Shown: positions 10,136 through 20,459 of the stretch, in pieces | Layout of the letters: every line of letters starts with the position of its first letter | Numbering within the stretch: the first letter of the stretch is position 1 | DNA from: Pseudomonadota bacterium | GTDB lineage: Bacteria > Pseudomonadota > Alphaproteobacteria > Azospirillales > Azospirillaceae | DNA: 64,000 bases | NCBI GenBank assembly: GCA_023423695.1 | Contig: JAFAFA010000114.1 | Location: 1 to 64,000 of the forward strand | Direction: 5' to 3' | Notes under the pieces: model-generated | What the model saw: only the letters and a program-made list of their open reading frames with translations | Told to the model about the DNA's origin: nothing | Database searches by the model: none | Position numbers and translations under genes: made by a program

Positions 10136-10152
10136 TCCGAAGGAGAAGCACC

Positions 10153-11364
10153 GTGTCGGTTGATTGGGGTCATGTGTTCGCGGGCCGCGTGGGCGGCATG
10201 ACGGCGTCCGAAATCCGGGAACTGCTGAAGCTGATCGATCGCCCGGAGATCATCTCCTTCGCCGGTGGCATTCCCGACCCGGACCTGTTCCCCAGCTCCG
10301 CCATCGCGCGGTCCTATGAGAAGATTTTCCAGTCCAACGCCGGTGCCGGAGCCGCGCTGCAGTACTCCATCACCGAAGGCTACACGCCGCTGCGGGAATG
10401 GATCTGCGATTACATGGGTGGCAAGGGCGTCAACATCGGCCTGGATGGGGTTCTCGTCACCAACGGTTCGCAGCAGGTGCTGGAGTTCGTCGGCAAGCTG
10501 CTGATCGGCCCCGGCGACAAGATCGTGGTCACCCGCCCGACCTATCTCGGCGCGCTGCAGGCCTTCTCGCCCTACGAGCCGACCTATCTCTCCATCCCGA
10601 TGGACGAGGAGGGGCCGGAGATGGCGGCGCTGACCGAGGCGCTGGCGCGGAAGCCGAAGTTCTTCTACCTCGTCCCCGATTTCCAGAACCCCAACGGCAC
10701 CACGGTGACGCTGGCCCGCCGCCACGCCATCCTGGACGCCTGCGAAGCGGCCGGCGTGCCGGTGATCGAGGACACCGCCTATTGCGAACTGCGCTATGAC
10801 GGCGAGCATCTGCCGCTGATGGCGGCGCTGGATTGCGAGCGTAACGGCGGCAAGCTGACCAACGTCATCTTCGGCGGCACCTTCTCCAAGACCATGGTGC
10901 CGGCGATGCGCATCGGCTGGGTCAATGCCGCGCCGGAGGTGGTGAACCGGCTGGTGCTGATGAAGCAGGCGGCCGACCTGCATGCCAGCACGATCAACCA
11001 GATCGTCATGCATGACGTCGTCTCGCAGATCTTCGACAGCCACATCAAGCTGCTGCGCACCCAGTACAAGGAGCGCCGCGACGCCATGCTGGCGGCCCTG
11101 GACGAATTCGCCCCGCCGGGCGTCACCTGGACCAAGCCGGAAGGCGGCCTGTTCGTCTGGATCGAGGCGCCCGAGGGCGTCGACGGTACGGAACTGTTGG
11201 CCCGCGCCATCAAGGAGGCCAACGTCGCCTTCGTCCCCGGTTCGGCCTTTCACGCCGACCGGTCGGGCAAGAACACGCTGCGCCTGGCCTTCTCCGTCAC
11301 CAAGCCGGCCCAGATCCGCGAAGGCATCCGCCGGCTGTGCGAGCTGCTGAAGACGACCGCCTGA
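10153..11364 (+). CDS. PLP-dependent aminotransferase, 2-aminoadipate (LysN)-like
   Basis: Fold-type I aminotransferase of 403 residues. Visible motifs: ISFAGGIPDPDLFP near the N-terminus, ALQYSITEGYTPLREWI, NGSQQVLEF, VPDFQNPNGTT, and GGTFSKTMVPAMRIGW, where K246 is the PLP-anchoring Lys. The pattern matches the 2-aminoadipate/aromatic aminotransferase group, without the GntR-type N-terminal DNA-binding domain of MocR proteins. The start is GTG 10153 with AAGGAG at 10140-10145. It lies between miaA and ilvB, but a terminator separates it from ilvB. The actual amino acid substrate cannot be read from sequence. Confidence 0.85.
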   Translation: MSVDWGHVFAGRVGGMTASEIRELLKLIDRPEIISFAGGIPDPDLFPSSAIARSYEKIFQSNAGAGAALQYSITEGYTPLREWICDYMGGKGVNIGLDGVLVTNGSQQVLEFVGKLLIGPGDKIVVTRPTYLGALQAFSPYEPTYLSIPMDEEGPEMAALTEALARKPKFFYLVPDFQNPNGTTVTLARRHAILDACEAAGVPVIEDTAYCELRYDGEHLPLMAALDCERNGGKLTNVIFGGTFSKTMVPAMRIGWVNAAPEVVNRLVLMKQAADLHASTINQIVMHDVVSQIFDSHIKLLRTQYKERRDAMLAALDEFAPPGVTWTKPEGGLFVWIEAPEGVDGTELLARAIKEANVAFVPGSAFHADRSGKNTLRLAFSVTKPAQIREGIRRLCELLKTTA

Positions 11365-11396
11365 CAGTCCGTTCGTCCCAGTCGTCGCCTTGTCGG

Positions 11397-11434
11397 AACG
11401 GCGGCCGCGCTTCGGTGCGGCCGCCGTTTCCATT
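11397..11434 (+). terminator. Terminator after the aminotransferase gene
   Basis: A perfect 12-bp GC-rich stem (aacggcggccgc at 11397-11408 with its complement at 11417-11428) and loop gcttcggt, followed by ttccatttt. It isolates miaA-aminotransferase from the ilv genes. Confidence 0.75.
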
Positions 11435-11533
11435 TTGGGCAAGCGGTGGCTGGGCAAGGCCGTCACCTCCTATGGGCGCGCAACAATTGGAAAAACTGCG
11501 GCAAAAAAACTTTGCGAACATTCGCGAATTGGG

Positions 11534-11561
11534 TTGACCTATGACGGATGATTTGACTAAT
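11534..11561 (+). promoter_or_regulatory. Promoter for ilvBH
   Basis: TTGACC at 11534-11539, a 16-base spacer and ACTAAT at 11556-11561 form a good sigma-70-like promoter about 130 bases before ilvB. Just upstream is an A-rich tract (tggaaaaactgcggcaaaaaa). Confidence 0.55.
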
Positions 11562-11567
11562 TTGCCG

Positions 11568-11690
11568 GTCCCAGCACACGCCATCGGGGCTAAGCCGTTG
11601 TTCTGAACGGCTATGTCCATCCGGCAGGGTTGGTGTTCCCAAGGAACCGGGTGCCCTAGAGGAGGCGCCCACATGAGAAGGTCGTGAGCG
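11568..11690 (+). promoter_or_regulatory. Structured ilvB leader, possible attenuator
   Basis: The predicted leader of about 120 bases holds a 7-bp hairpin (agccgtt at 11593-11599 with aacggct at 11606-11612). Just before ilvB is a second hairpin (gggtgcc against ggcgccc, about 11650-11669). A small open frame of 21 codons plus stop (11541-11606; Leu, Val and Ile codons scattered, ending KPLF) overlaps the first hairpin, but it would start upstream of the predicted transcript start. Branched-chain amino acid operons are often attenuated; this is suggestive only, because no run of Leu/Ile/Val codons is present. Confidence 0.3.
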
Positions 11691-13454
<1,764 letters not shown>

Positions 13455-13490
13455 TCGGCTGACGACGAACGAACGGGGGGAATGGGTCTC

Positions 13491-13997
13491 ATGGAAAACG
13501 CGATCGAAAAGCACACCATCGCCGTGCTGGTGGACAACGAGCCGGGCGTTCTCGCCCGCGTCATCGGGCTGTTCTCCGGCCGCGGCTACAACATCGAAAG
13601 CCTGACGGTGGCGGAGGTGAACAACGCCGACCACCTGTCGCGCATCACGCTCGTCACCTCCGGCACCCGGATGATCATCGAGCAGATCAAGGCGCAGCTC
13701 GGCCGGCTGGTTCCGGTCCACCGCGTCCATGACCTGACCGACGAAGGGCCGTCGGTGGAACGCGAACTGGCGCTGGTCAAGGTGGCCGGCACCGGCGACC
13801 GCCGGATCGAGGCGCTCCGCCTCGCCGACATCTTCCAGGCCAAGGTGGTCGATGCCACGCTGAGCAGCTTCGTCTTCGAGTTGACCGGCACCACCGAACA
13901 GGTCGACGACTTCGTCGGCCTGATGGGCCAGCTCGGCCTCGTGGAGGCCAGCCGCACCGGCGTGGTCGCCATGTCGAAGGGACCGGCGGCGTTCTGA
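13491..13997 (+). CDS. ilvH: Acetolactate synthase small (regulatory) subunit
   Basis: ACT-domain subunit that activates the catalytic subunit and confers valine feedback inhibition. The product has HTIAVLVDNEPGVLARVIGLFSGRGYNIESL at its N-terminus (written here in shortened form: the ACT core VDNEPGVLARVIGLF is at about residues 13-27) and the C-terminal AHAS-small domain to its end. An ATG at 13482 is only a base or two after the GGGGGG at 13475-13480; ATG 13491 has proper spacing (10 bases) and gives 168 residues. Adjacent to ilvB, and surely in the same transcript. Confidence 0.94.
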   Translation: MENAIEKHTIAVLVDNEPGVLARVIGLFSGRGYNIESLTVAEVNNADHLSRITLVTSGTRMIIEQIKAQLGRLVPVHRVHDLTDEGPSVERELALVKVAGTGDRRIEALRLADIFQAKVVDATLSSFVFELTGTTEQVDDFVGLMGQLGLVEASRTGVVAMSKGPAAF

Positions 13998-14094
13998 GGC
14001 GCCGTCACCCGCAGAAAACATTCTGCGAAAGATTGGGGCGGCAAAAACGCAAGGAAGCTTTGCATTTTGCCGTTCCATCGAGCGATTGTTTCCC

Positions 14095-14124
14095 TTGACG
14101 CGCGGCTTTGCTCAATGGAGTAAT
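14095..14124 (+). promoter_or_regulatory. Promoter for ilvC
   Basis: TTGACG at 14095-14100, an 18-base spacer and AGTAAT at 14119-14124, about 57 bases before the ilvC ATG. It gives ilvC its own promoter, separate from ilvBH. Confidence 0.5.
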
Positions 14125-14180
14125 CCGCCGCAGGAAACGCACTCTGTCTTCGTTCGTTGCGAATTCAAGGAACCATCTCC

Positions 14181-15200
14181 ATGCGCGTCTATTACGATCG
14201 TGATGCCGACGTCAACCTGATCAAGGGCAAGAAGGTCGTCATCGTCGGCTACGGCAGCCAGGGCCACGCCCACGCCCACAACCTGCGTGACAGCGGCGTG
14301 AAGGACGTGCGGATCGCGCTCCGCCCGGGTTCGGCCACCATCAAGAAGGCCGAGACCGCCGGCTTCACCGTGATGACCCCGGCCGAGGCCGCCGCTTGGG
14401 CCGACGTCGTGATGGTTCTGACCCCGGACGAGCTGCAGGCCGACCTGTACCGCGACGATCTGGCCCCGAACATGAAGCAGGGCGCCGCCCTGGCCTTCGC
14501 GCACGGCCTGAACGTCCACTTCAACCTGATCGAGCCGCGCGCCGACCTCGACGTGTTCATGATCGCGCCGAAGGGCCCCGGCCACACCGTGCGCAGCGAA
14601 TACCAGCGTGGCGGCGGCGTGCCGTCGCTGGTCGCCGTGCATCAGAACGCCTCGGGCAACGCGCTGGACATCGCCCTGTCCTACGCCTCGGCCAATGGCG
14701 GCGGCCGCGCCGGCATCATCGAGACCACCTTCAAGGAAGAGTGCGAGACCGATCTGTTCGGTGAGCAGGCCGTGCTCTGCGGCGGCCTGACCGAGCTGAT
14801 CCGCGCCGGTTACGAGACGCTGGTCGAGGCGGGCTATGCCCCCGAGATGGCCTACTTCGAGTGCCTGCACGAAGTGAAGCTGATCGTCGACCTGATGTAC
14901 GAGGGCGGCATGGCCAACATGCGCTACTCGATCTCCAACACGGCCGAATACGGCGACTACCGCACCGGCCCGCGCATCATCACGCCGGAGACCAAGGCCG
15001 AGATGAAGCGCGTCCTGACCGACATCCAGGAAGGCCGCTTCGTCCGCGACTGGATGCTGGAATGCAAGGCCGGCCAGCCGTCCTTCAAGGCGATCCGCCG
15101 CCGCAACGCCGAGCACGAGATCGAGAAGGTCGGCGAGAAGCTGCGCGCCATGATGCCGTGGATCGCCGAGCGCCGTCTGGTCGACAAGTCGAAGAACTGA
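14181..15200 (+). CDS. ilvC: Ketol-acid reductoisomerase (class I)
   Basis: NADPH- and Mg-dependent isomerisation and reduction of acetolactate or acetohydroxybutyrate, the second step of branched-chain amino acid synthesis. The 339-residue product has the short class I architecture: nucleotide-binding GYGSQGHAHAHNLRDSG at about 24-40, KGPGHTVRSEY, ETTFKEECETDLFGEQAVLCGG with the Mg-binding Asp and Glu, and ECLHEVKLIVDL plus SISNTAEYGDY in the knotted C-terminal domain. ATG 14181 has AAGGAA at 14167-14172; the frame is open to 14157 but without a good start. Confidence 0.97.
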   Translation: MRVYYDRDADVNLIKGKKVVIVGYGSQGHAHAHNLRDSGVKDVRIALRPGSATIKKAETAGFTVMTPAEAAAWADVVMVLTPDELQADLYRDDLAPNMKQGAALAFAHGLNVHFNLIEPRADLDVFMIAPKGPGHTVRSEYQRGGGVPSLVAVHQNASGNALDIALSYASANGGGRAGIIETTFKEECETDLFGEQAVLCGGLTELIRAGYETLVEAGYAPEMAYFECLHEVKLIVDLMYEGGMANMRYSISNTAEYGDYRTGPRIITPETKAEMKRVLTDIQEGRFVRDWMLECKAGQPSFKAIRRRNAEHEIEKVGEKLRAMMPWIAERRLVDKSKN

Positions 15201-15227
15201 TCTGGCGAAAGTCTGTCGGTTTGCCGG

Positions 15228-15256
15228 AAAGCGCGTCCCTTCGGGGGCGCGCTTTT
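15228..15256 (+). terminator. Terminator after ilvC (shared with the convergent regulator)
   Basis: Stem aaagcgcgtccc (15228-15239) with ggggcgcgcttt (15244-15255, one G-T pair) and a stable ttcg tetraloop, then TTTT. Its right edge touches the stop codon of the minus-strand regulator at 15256-15258, so it may serve both convergent genes. Confidence 0.75.
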
Positions 15257-15975
15257 CATTTGGGGGCAAGATGGTCCGGGGTGATGCCGAACACCATTGC
15301 GAACCCTTTGCTGCCGGCGTCGGTGATCGTCACCGCCCGGCTGTCGGGAATGCGGACGATCCAGCCGCGTTCCAGTGAACAGGTCAGCAATGCCGCGCCC
15401 AGCCGTCCGGCCAGATGGGGCCGCCGCTCGCTCCAGTCGAGGCATGCTCGGCAGAGCGGCCTGCGGCTCTCACCGGACTCAGGAAATCTGAGGCCCAGGC
15501 CATCCAGGAAGCCGCGACCCTCCTCCGTCACCAGGGCACCGCCATCCCCGAGGATCACAAGCCCAAGTTCATTCAGCCGATCGGCCAATGCGGTGCCCAA
15601 CCGTCCCGCGAGGTGGTCATAGCAGGTCCGGGCTGCCCTCAGCGCCTCGTCCTTCGGTCCCGGGGGGCGATGGCGTCGCGGACCCGCGGTTGCCACCGCC
15701 ATCAGGCTCTCCATTGCCTGGGCGATGTCATGGGAAGCCAGCCGGTAATAGCGGTGCCGTCCCTGACGCTCCACCTCCAGCAACCCCGCCTCGGTCAACT
15801 TGGCAAGATGGCCGCTTGTGGTCGGCGCGCCGACGCCGGCGTGCCATGACAACTCTCCGGCGGTCAGCGCCTGTCCGCCCATCAGGGCAGACAGTATGTT
15901 CGCCCGCGCCGGATCGCCGATCAAGGCGGCAATGGTGGCAATGGCGTTGGCGGAGGCGATGGGCTGGCTGGTCAT
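15256..15975 (-). CDS. ArsR-type winged-helix transcriptional regulator
   Basis: A 239-residue DNA-binding protein. The N-terminal winged helix (about 10-85) has the ArsR layout: IAALIGDPARANILSALM, GAPTTSGHLAKLTEAGLLEVE (recognition helix) and GRHRYYRLAS (wing). The longer C-terminal part contains a Cys-x2-Cys pair in PLCRACLDWSERRPHLAG, a motif seen in a subgroup of long ArsR-like regulators. Metal or redox sensing is possible but not shown. It is divergent from the EamA transporter across 131 bases and is the likely regulator of that gene. Confidence 0.8.
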   Translation of the reverse strand: MTSQPIASANAIATIAALIGDPARANILSALMGGQALTAGELSWHAGVGAPTTSGHLAKLTEAGLLEVERQGRHRYYRLASHDIAQAMESLMAVATAGPRRHRPPGPKDEALRAARTCYDHLAGRLGTALADRLNELGLVILGDGGALVTEEGRGFLDGLGLRFPESGESRRPLCRACLDWSERRPHLAGRLGAALLTCSLERGWIVRIPDSRAVTITDAGSKGFAMVFGITPDHLAPK

Positions 15976-16106
15976 GCCCGTCAGCTTAGGCCTGTTCGCT
16001 TGCCCCGTCAGCCACCGACGCTTCGTCCGTGACCGAAGCGTTCGCGGCAGCCTCCTCCCGATCTTACGGGCATGGTGAGCCGCCTTCTTCGAGTGACGGA
16101 GCCCTC

Positions 16107-17027
16107 ATGACCATCCCTACTGTTTCAGGTGTGTCCGCTTCGCGGCCTGATCTGCGTGTGGAACTCGCCTTGCTGCTGGCCCTCGCAACCTTGTGGGGGG
16201 CGTCCTACAGCTTCATCCGGATCGGCGTGGAGACGATTCCACCGCTGACCTTCATTGCCGGCCGGACCTTGATAGCCGGAGCCATTCTGCTGGCCGTTAT
16301 CCGTTGGCGCCGGCTGTCCCTGCCGCGCGACCGGGCCGTATGGGGCCGCTTTCTGGTACAGGCTTGTCTGAACAGTGTCTTGCCCTTCACCTTGATCGCC
16401 TGGGCCGAACGGACGGTCGATGCCGGGACCGCGGCGATTCTCAACGCGACGACGCCGATCTTCGCTTTTCTCATCACGCTGCTGCTGACCCGGCATGAGG
16501 CCTTGAGCCTGCGAAAGGCTGTCGGCGTGCTCGGTGGGCTCGGCGGAACGATCCTGGTCATCGGGGCGGGGGCAATCGACGGCGTTGGCCATGACCTTCT
16601 GGCGCAGGGCGCCATCGTTGTCGCCACCGTCTGCTATGCTGCCGCCGCCATCTTCGGCCGTGCGTTCAAGTCCCTGGACCCGATCATGCCTGCCGCCGGA
16701 TCGCTGATCTGTGGGGCAGTGGTGCTGCTGCCCATCAGCTTGGCGGTTGACCGGCCCTGGACTCTGGCGCCCTCATGGGAGTCGCTGCTGGCGCTTGCCT
16801 GCCTGTCGATCTTCTCGACCGCGCTCGCCTTCGTTCTCTATTTCCGGCTGGTCCAAACCATAGGTTCGGTTCCGACGACCGCTCAGGCTTATCTGCGGGT
16901 TCCCATCGGAGTGGGGATCGGTGTGATGATGTTGGGCGAGACTTTCGAGCCGACCGCCCTGGCAGGCTGTGCCGCCGTTGTGTTGGGGGTGGCGGCAATG
17001 ACCATCCCGGCCCGGTCCCGAGCTTGA
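16107..17027 (+). CDS. EamA-family (DMT) transporter
   Basis: Integral membrane protein of 306 residues with about ten hydrophobic segments in two EamA repeats. The first repeat starts at LALLLALATLWGASYSFIRIG and the second at LLAQGAIVVATVCYAAAAIFG. Drug/metabolite-transporter family members export amino acids, metabolites or drugs; the substrate is not determinable here. ATG 16107 with CGGAG at 16097-16101 is preferred over an in-frame ATG at 16029, which would add a hydrophilic unconserved segment. Divergent from the ArsR-type regulator. Confidence 0.85.
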   Translation: MTIPTVSGVSASRPDLRVELALLLALATLWGASYSFIRIGVETIPPLTFIAGRTLIAGAILLAVIRWRRLSLPRDRAVWGRFLVQACLNSVLPFTLIAWAERTVDAGTAAILNATTPIFAFLITLLLTRHEALSLRKAVGVLGGLGGTILVIGAGAIDGVGHDLLAQGAIVVATVCYAAAAIFGRAFKSLDPIMPAAGSLICGAVVLLPISLAVDRPWTLAPSWESLLALACLSIFSTALAFVLYFRLVQTIGSVPTTAQAYLRVPIGVGIGVMMLGETFEPTALAGCAAVVLGVAAMTIPARSRA

Positions 17028-17040
17028 GCCGGCGCGCCTG

Positions 17041-18927
17041 TCAGCCCCGCGGATCCTTGAAGCTCGTCGGCGGCGTTTCGGCCACCGCGGCGCGGCCGGG
17101 GTCGCGCTTCTGGGTTTCCAGCAGGATGTCGCGGGCGATCGGCGCCGCCGCGCTGGAGCCGCCGCCGCCATGCTCGACGAAGACGGCGCAGGCATAGCGC
17201 GGCGCCTGCACGGGCGCGAAGGAGACGAACAGGGCGTGGTCGCGCTCACGCCAGGGAAGATCCTCGTTCTTCTTCACGCCGGTGGAGCGCTCCGCCATGG
17301 TGATGCGGCGGACCTGGGCGGAGCCGGTCTTGCCCGCCATCTCGTACCCGGCCTCGGTGATGCGCGCCTTGAAGGCGGAGCCGTTGGGCGCGTTCGTCAC
17401 CTCGTTCATGCCGCGCAGCACGATATCGAGATTCTCCTTCTTCACGCCGATGCTGGGCCAAGCGGTCTGTTCGCCGCTGACCGTCTTGATCTGCTTGGTC
17501 AGGTGCGGCTTGACCGCATAACCGCCATTGGCCAGCCGGCAGGTCATCACCGCCAGCTGCAGCGGCGTCGCCAGCACATAACCCTGGCCGATGGAGGCGA
17601 CCAGCGTCTCGCCCATGTCCCAGCCCTTGCCCAGGGTCGCCTTCTTCCAGGCGATGGACGGCATCAGCCCGGCGCGCTCGTGCGGCAGGTCGATGCCGGT
17701 GCGGGCGCCCAGGCCGAAGCGGTTGGACATCTCGGAGATGCGGTCGATGCCGATGCGGCGCGACACGTCGTAGAAGAACACGTCGCAGGAATGGCGCAGC
17801 GCCCCGACGAAATCGACCGTGCCGTGGCCGCCACGCTTCCAGCAGTGGAAGCGATGGTCTCCCAGCTCCATGTGGCCGGGGCAGAAGACGGTGTGCCGGC
17901 TGCTGACGATTCCCGATTCGAGCGCCGCCAGTGCCGGCATCATCTTGAAGGTGGAACCCGGAGGATATTGGCCGACCACCGCCTTGTTGTTCAGCGGCGT
18001 CGCCTGATTGGACAGCAACTCCTCCCACAGCTCGGCGCTGATGCCCATGGTGAACTGGTTGGGGTCGTAGCTGGGGTGGGAACAGAGCGCATAGATGCCG
18101 CCGGTGTGAACGTCCATCACCACCGCCGACGCGCTGACCTCCTTCGACAGGCGTTCCTGCACGAAGCGCTGCAGCGCCATGTCGATGGTCAGCTGAATCT
18201 CGCGGCCCGACTGCCCTTCGTCGCGCGACAGCTCGCGGATGACGCGGCCGACGGCGTTGACCTCAAGCTGGCTGGTGCCGGCGGTGCCGCGCAGAACCTT
18301 CTCGTGATGCTTCTCGATGCCGGCCTTGCCGATGCGGAAGCCGGGGAGCGACAGCACCGGATCGCTGTTGCCGCTCAACTCCGCTTCGGACACCGCGCCG
18401 ACATAACCCAGGATATGGGCCGTGGCCTCCGCCTGCGGGTAGTGGCGCAGTTCGCCCACCTCGATCGACACGCCCGGCAGGTCGGGGGTGTTGGCCTCCA
18501 ACGTCGCCACCTGCTCCCAGGTCAGGTTCTCGCGCACGGTAACCGGAACGAAGCGGCGCTTGCGATGCAGTTCGCGCAGCACACGGCGGCGGTCGCCGTC
18601 GGTCAACGGCACGATGCGGGAGATCTTGTCGAGCGTTTCCTGGATGTTGTGGGTGCGCTCCGACACCACGACGACCCGGTAGTTCTGCTGGTTCACCGCC
18701 AGGGGCACGCCGAACCGGTCGACGATGTTGCCGCGCGACGGGGCGATCAGCCGCAGGCTGATGCGGTTCTCCTCCGCCAGCATGGTGTAGCGCGCGGATT
18801 CGACCACCTGCAGGTAATAGAGCCGACCGACCAGCGCGGACAGGCCGGCGAGCTTGATGCCGCCCAGCACCAGGGCGCGGCGCGCCAGCAGGCGGGAACG
18901 GTCGGTGTCGCGATCGATCGAACTCAT
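17041..18927 (-). CDS. mrdA: Penicillin-binding protein 2 (peptidoglycan transpeptidase)
   Basis: Inner-membrane class B PBP of the elongasome, cross-linking peptidoglycan during rod-shaped growth. The 628-residue product has one N-terminal transmembrane segment (about 17-40), the non-penicillin-binding domain, and a transpeptidase domain with SxxK at S325-K328 (PPGSTFKM), the S380-C-D motif (RHSCDVFFY) and KTG at 533-535 (AGKTGSAQ). It ends the mreB-mreC-mreD-mrdA order read on the minus strand, 17 bases after mreD. No rodA follows within the window; the next gene is the convergent EamA transporter. Confidence 0.95.
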   Translation of the reverse strand: MSSIDRDTDRSRLLARRALVLGGIKLAGLSALVGRLYYLQVVESARYTMLAEENRISLRLIAPSRGNIVDRFGVPLAVNQQNYRVVVVSERTHNIQETLDKISRIVPLTDGDRRRVLRELHRKRRFVPVTVRENLTWEQVATLEANTPDLPGVSIEVGELRHYPQAEATAHILGYVGAVSEAELSGNSDPVLSLPGFRIGKAGIEKHHEKVLRGTAGTSQLEVNAVGRVIRELSRDEGQSGREIQLTIDMALQRFVQERLSKEVSASAVVMDVHTGGIYALCSHPSYDPNQFTMGISAELWEELLSNQATPLNNKAVVGQYPPGSTFKMMPALAALESGIVSSRHTVFCPGHMELGDHRFHCWKRGGHGTVDFVGALRHSCDVFFYDVSRRIGIDRISEMSNRFGLGARTGIDLPHERAGLMPSIAWKKATLGKGWDMGETLVASIGQGYVLATPLQLAVMTCRLANGGYAVKPHLTKQIKTVSGEQTAWPSIGVKKENLDIVLRGMNEVTNAPNGSAFKARITEAGYEMAGKTGSAQVRRITMAERSTGVKKNEDLPWRERDHALFVSFAPVQAPRYACAVFVEHGGGGSSAAAPIARDILLETQKRDPGRAAVAETPPTSFKDPRG

Positions 18928-18944
18928 GAAACCGCCGGGACCCT

Positions 18945-19457
18945 TTACCCGTTCAAGAACGCGCGATGGACGCGGATCAGCAGCCAGCCCACCGCAGGAA
19001 ACACCGCCACCGTCAGCAAGCCCTGGAACAGCGCCGGCAGGATCGACAGCGCGGCCGCATCCAGGGCCGTGAAGGCCAGCCATTGCAGCACCACGGCACC
19101 GGCCATCACCAGGGTGAAGCCGAACCACAGCAGCGCGAAGGTGCTGGCCAGGAACACCCGGCGCTGGTTCAGCACCGCCCATTGCGCCACGATCAGCAGC
19201 AAGGCATTGACGCCCAACGGCCCGCCGATCAGGAAATCCTGCAGCAGCCCGATCAGAAAGGCCACCCCCGGACGCATCAGGTCAGGCCTGTGGATCGTCC
19301 AGTAATAGACGGAAACCAGCGTCAGGTTCGGCGCCACCGGGGCATAGCCCGGCACCGGCACCGGGATCATGCCGACCAGAACCATCATGACGGTAACGGC
19401 GAAGGGCGCCAGATTGCGCCCCGCCTTGTCGACCCGTTGCCAGAAGGTTGCCGTCAT
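18945..19457 (-). CDS. mreD: Rod shape-determining protein MreD
   Basis: Small inner-membrane protein (170 residues) of the MreBCD elongasome. Five or so hydrophobic segments are visible, including AVTVMMVLVGMIPVPVPGY and PGVAFLIGLLQDFLIGGPLG, the latter matching the MreD signature FLIGLLQDxLxGxPLG. The assignment rests on this motif and on its position between mreC and mrdA. Confidence 0.92.
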   Translation of the reverse strand: MTATFWQRVDKAGRNLAPFAVTVMMVLVGMIPVPVPGYAPVAPNLTLVSVYYWTIHRPDLMRPGVAFLIGLLQDFLIGGPLGVNALLLIVAQWAVLNQRRVFLASTFALLWFGFTLVMAGAVVLQWLAFTALDAAALSILPALFQGLLTVAVFPAVGWLLIRVHRAFLNG

Positions 19458-19494
19458 ACCGGCGGCCTTCCCGCCGGGGCACTGCCGGACCGGC

Positions 19495-20364
19495 TCACTT
19501 CCACTCCGGCGACGGATTCAGGTCGGTGCCGGGCAGTCCGAAATCCACCAGGCGCAGATGCTCGATGCGCGACAGGTCGGCGCTGGGCAACACACGCACG
19601 CCGCGCTCGCTGACCGCGGTCACCACGCCGACCGGCAGGCCGGACGGAAACAGGCCACCGTCGCCAGAGGTCACCACCTGTTCGCCCACCTGGATCGGAG
19701 ACTCCGGCGGCAGATACAGAAGCTTGGCCTGGTCGGAGTTGTCGCCGGCCAGGATGGCGCGCTGGCGGGTGTTGGCCAGCACCACCGGGACACGGGCGTT
19801 GATGTCGGTCAGCAGCAGGACACGGGACGACCATTCGCCGACCTCGATCACCCGGCCCACCAGACCGGCCCCGGCCAGCGCCGCCTGTCCCTTGCGCACC
19901 CCGTCGCGCTTGCCGGCGGTCACCACCAGCGTACGGACGAAGGAACTGCCGGGGGTCGCGATGACGCGGGCGGCGATGTAGGAGACGGAGGGGTCCGGGC
20001 GGACGCGCAGCAGACTGCGCAGGCTGCTGTTTTCCGCCTCCAGCCGCAATGCCGCCTGCTTCCACTGCAGAAGCCGGGCGTTCTCGGCCTTCAGGCGCTG
20101 GTTCTCGTCGAAGGCGTTTTCAAGCTCCACCACCGACTCGACCACGCGGGCGGCGGTCGCGGCGGGGCGGGAGATGGCGTCGAGGATCGGCGCGAAGGCA
20201 TCGGTCACACGGGCGCGGGCGCTGTCCACCGACACGGACTCGATCTTGCCGACCATCATCAACGCAATGGAGGCCAGGACCAGCAGGAGGAAGGAGAAGC
20301 GCTGCGCGAGGGCCCGCAAGGGCGCGGCAAGGCGAATGACGGAGCCGGATGAGCGTGACTTCAC
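19495..20364 (-). CDS. mreC: Rod shape-determining protein MreC
   Basis: Periplasmic elongasome scaffold (289 residues) anchored by one N-terminal helix (about 20-40). A coiled coil follows at about 80-120 (LENAFDENQRLKAENARL and onward), then the beta-barrel domain (VIATPGSSFVRTLVV, GLVGRVIEVGEWSSRVLLLTD). GTG at 20364 is the start; no ATG gives a complete membrane anchor. It follows mreB after 95 bases in the same direction. Confidence 0.94.
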   Translation of the reverse strand: MKSRSSGSVIRLAAPLRALAQRFSFLLLVLASIALMMVGKIESVSVDSARARVTDAFAPILDAISRPAATAARVVESVVELENAFDENQRLKAENARLLQWKQAALRLEAENSSLRSLLRVRPDPSVSYIAARVIATPGSSFVRTLVVTAGKRDGVRKGQAALAGAGLVGRVIEVGEWSSRVLLLTDINARVPVVLANTRQRAILAGDNSDQAKLLYLPPESPIQVGEQVVTSGDGGLFPSGLPVGVVTAVSERGVRVLPSADLSRIEHLRLVDFGLPGTDLNPSPEWK

Positions 20365-20459
20365 AGGAAATTCCCGTCCAGATACGCGGTCCGTCTCCGG
20401 TCCTCACCGCCCGGGAGTTGGGCGGCGGACCGGAGGCCTTCCAATCAGGGATACACCAA

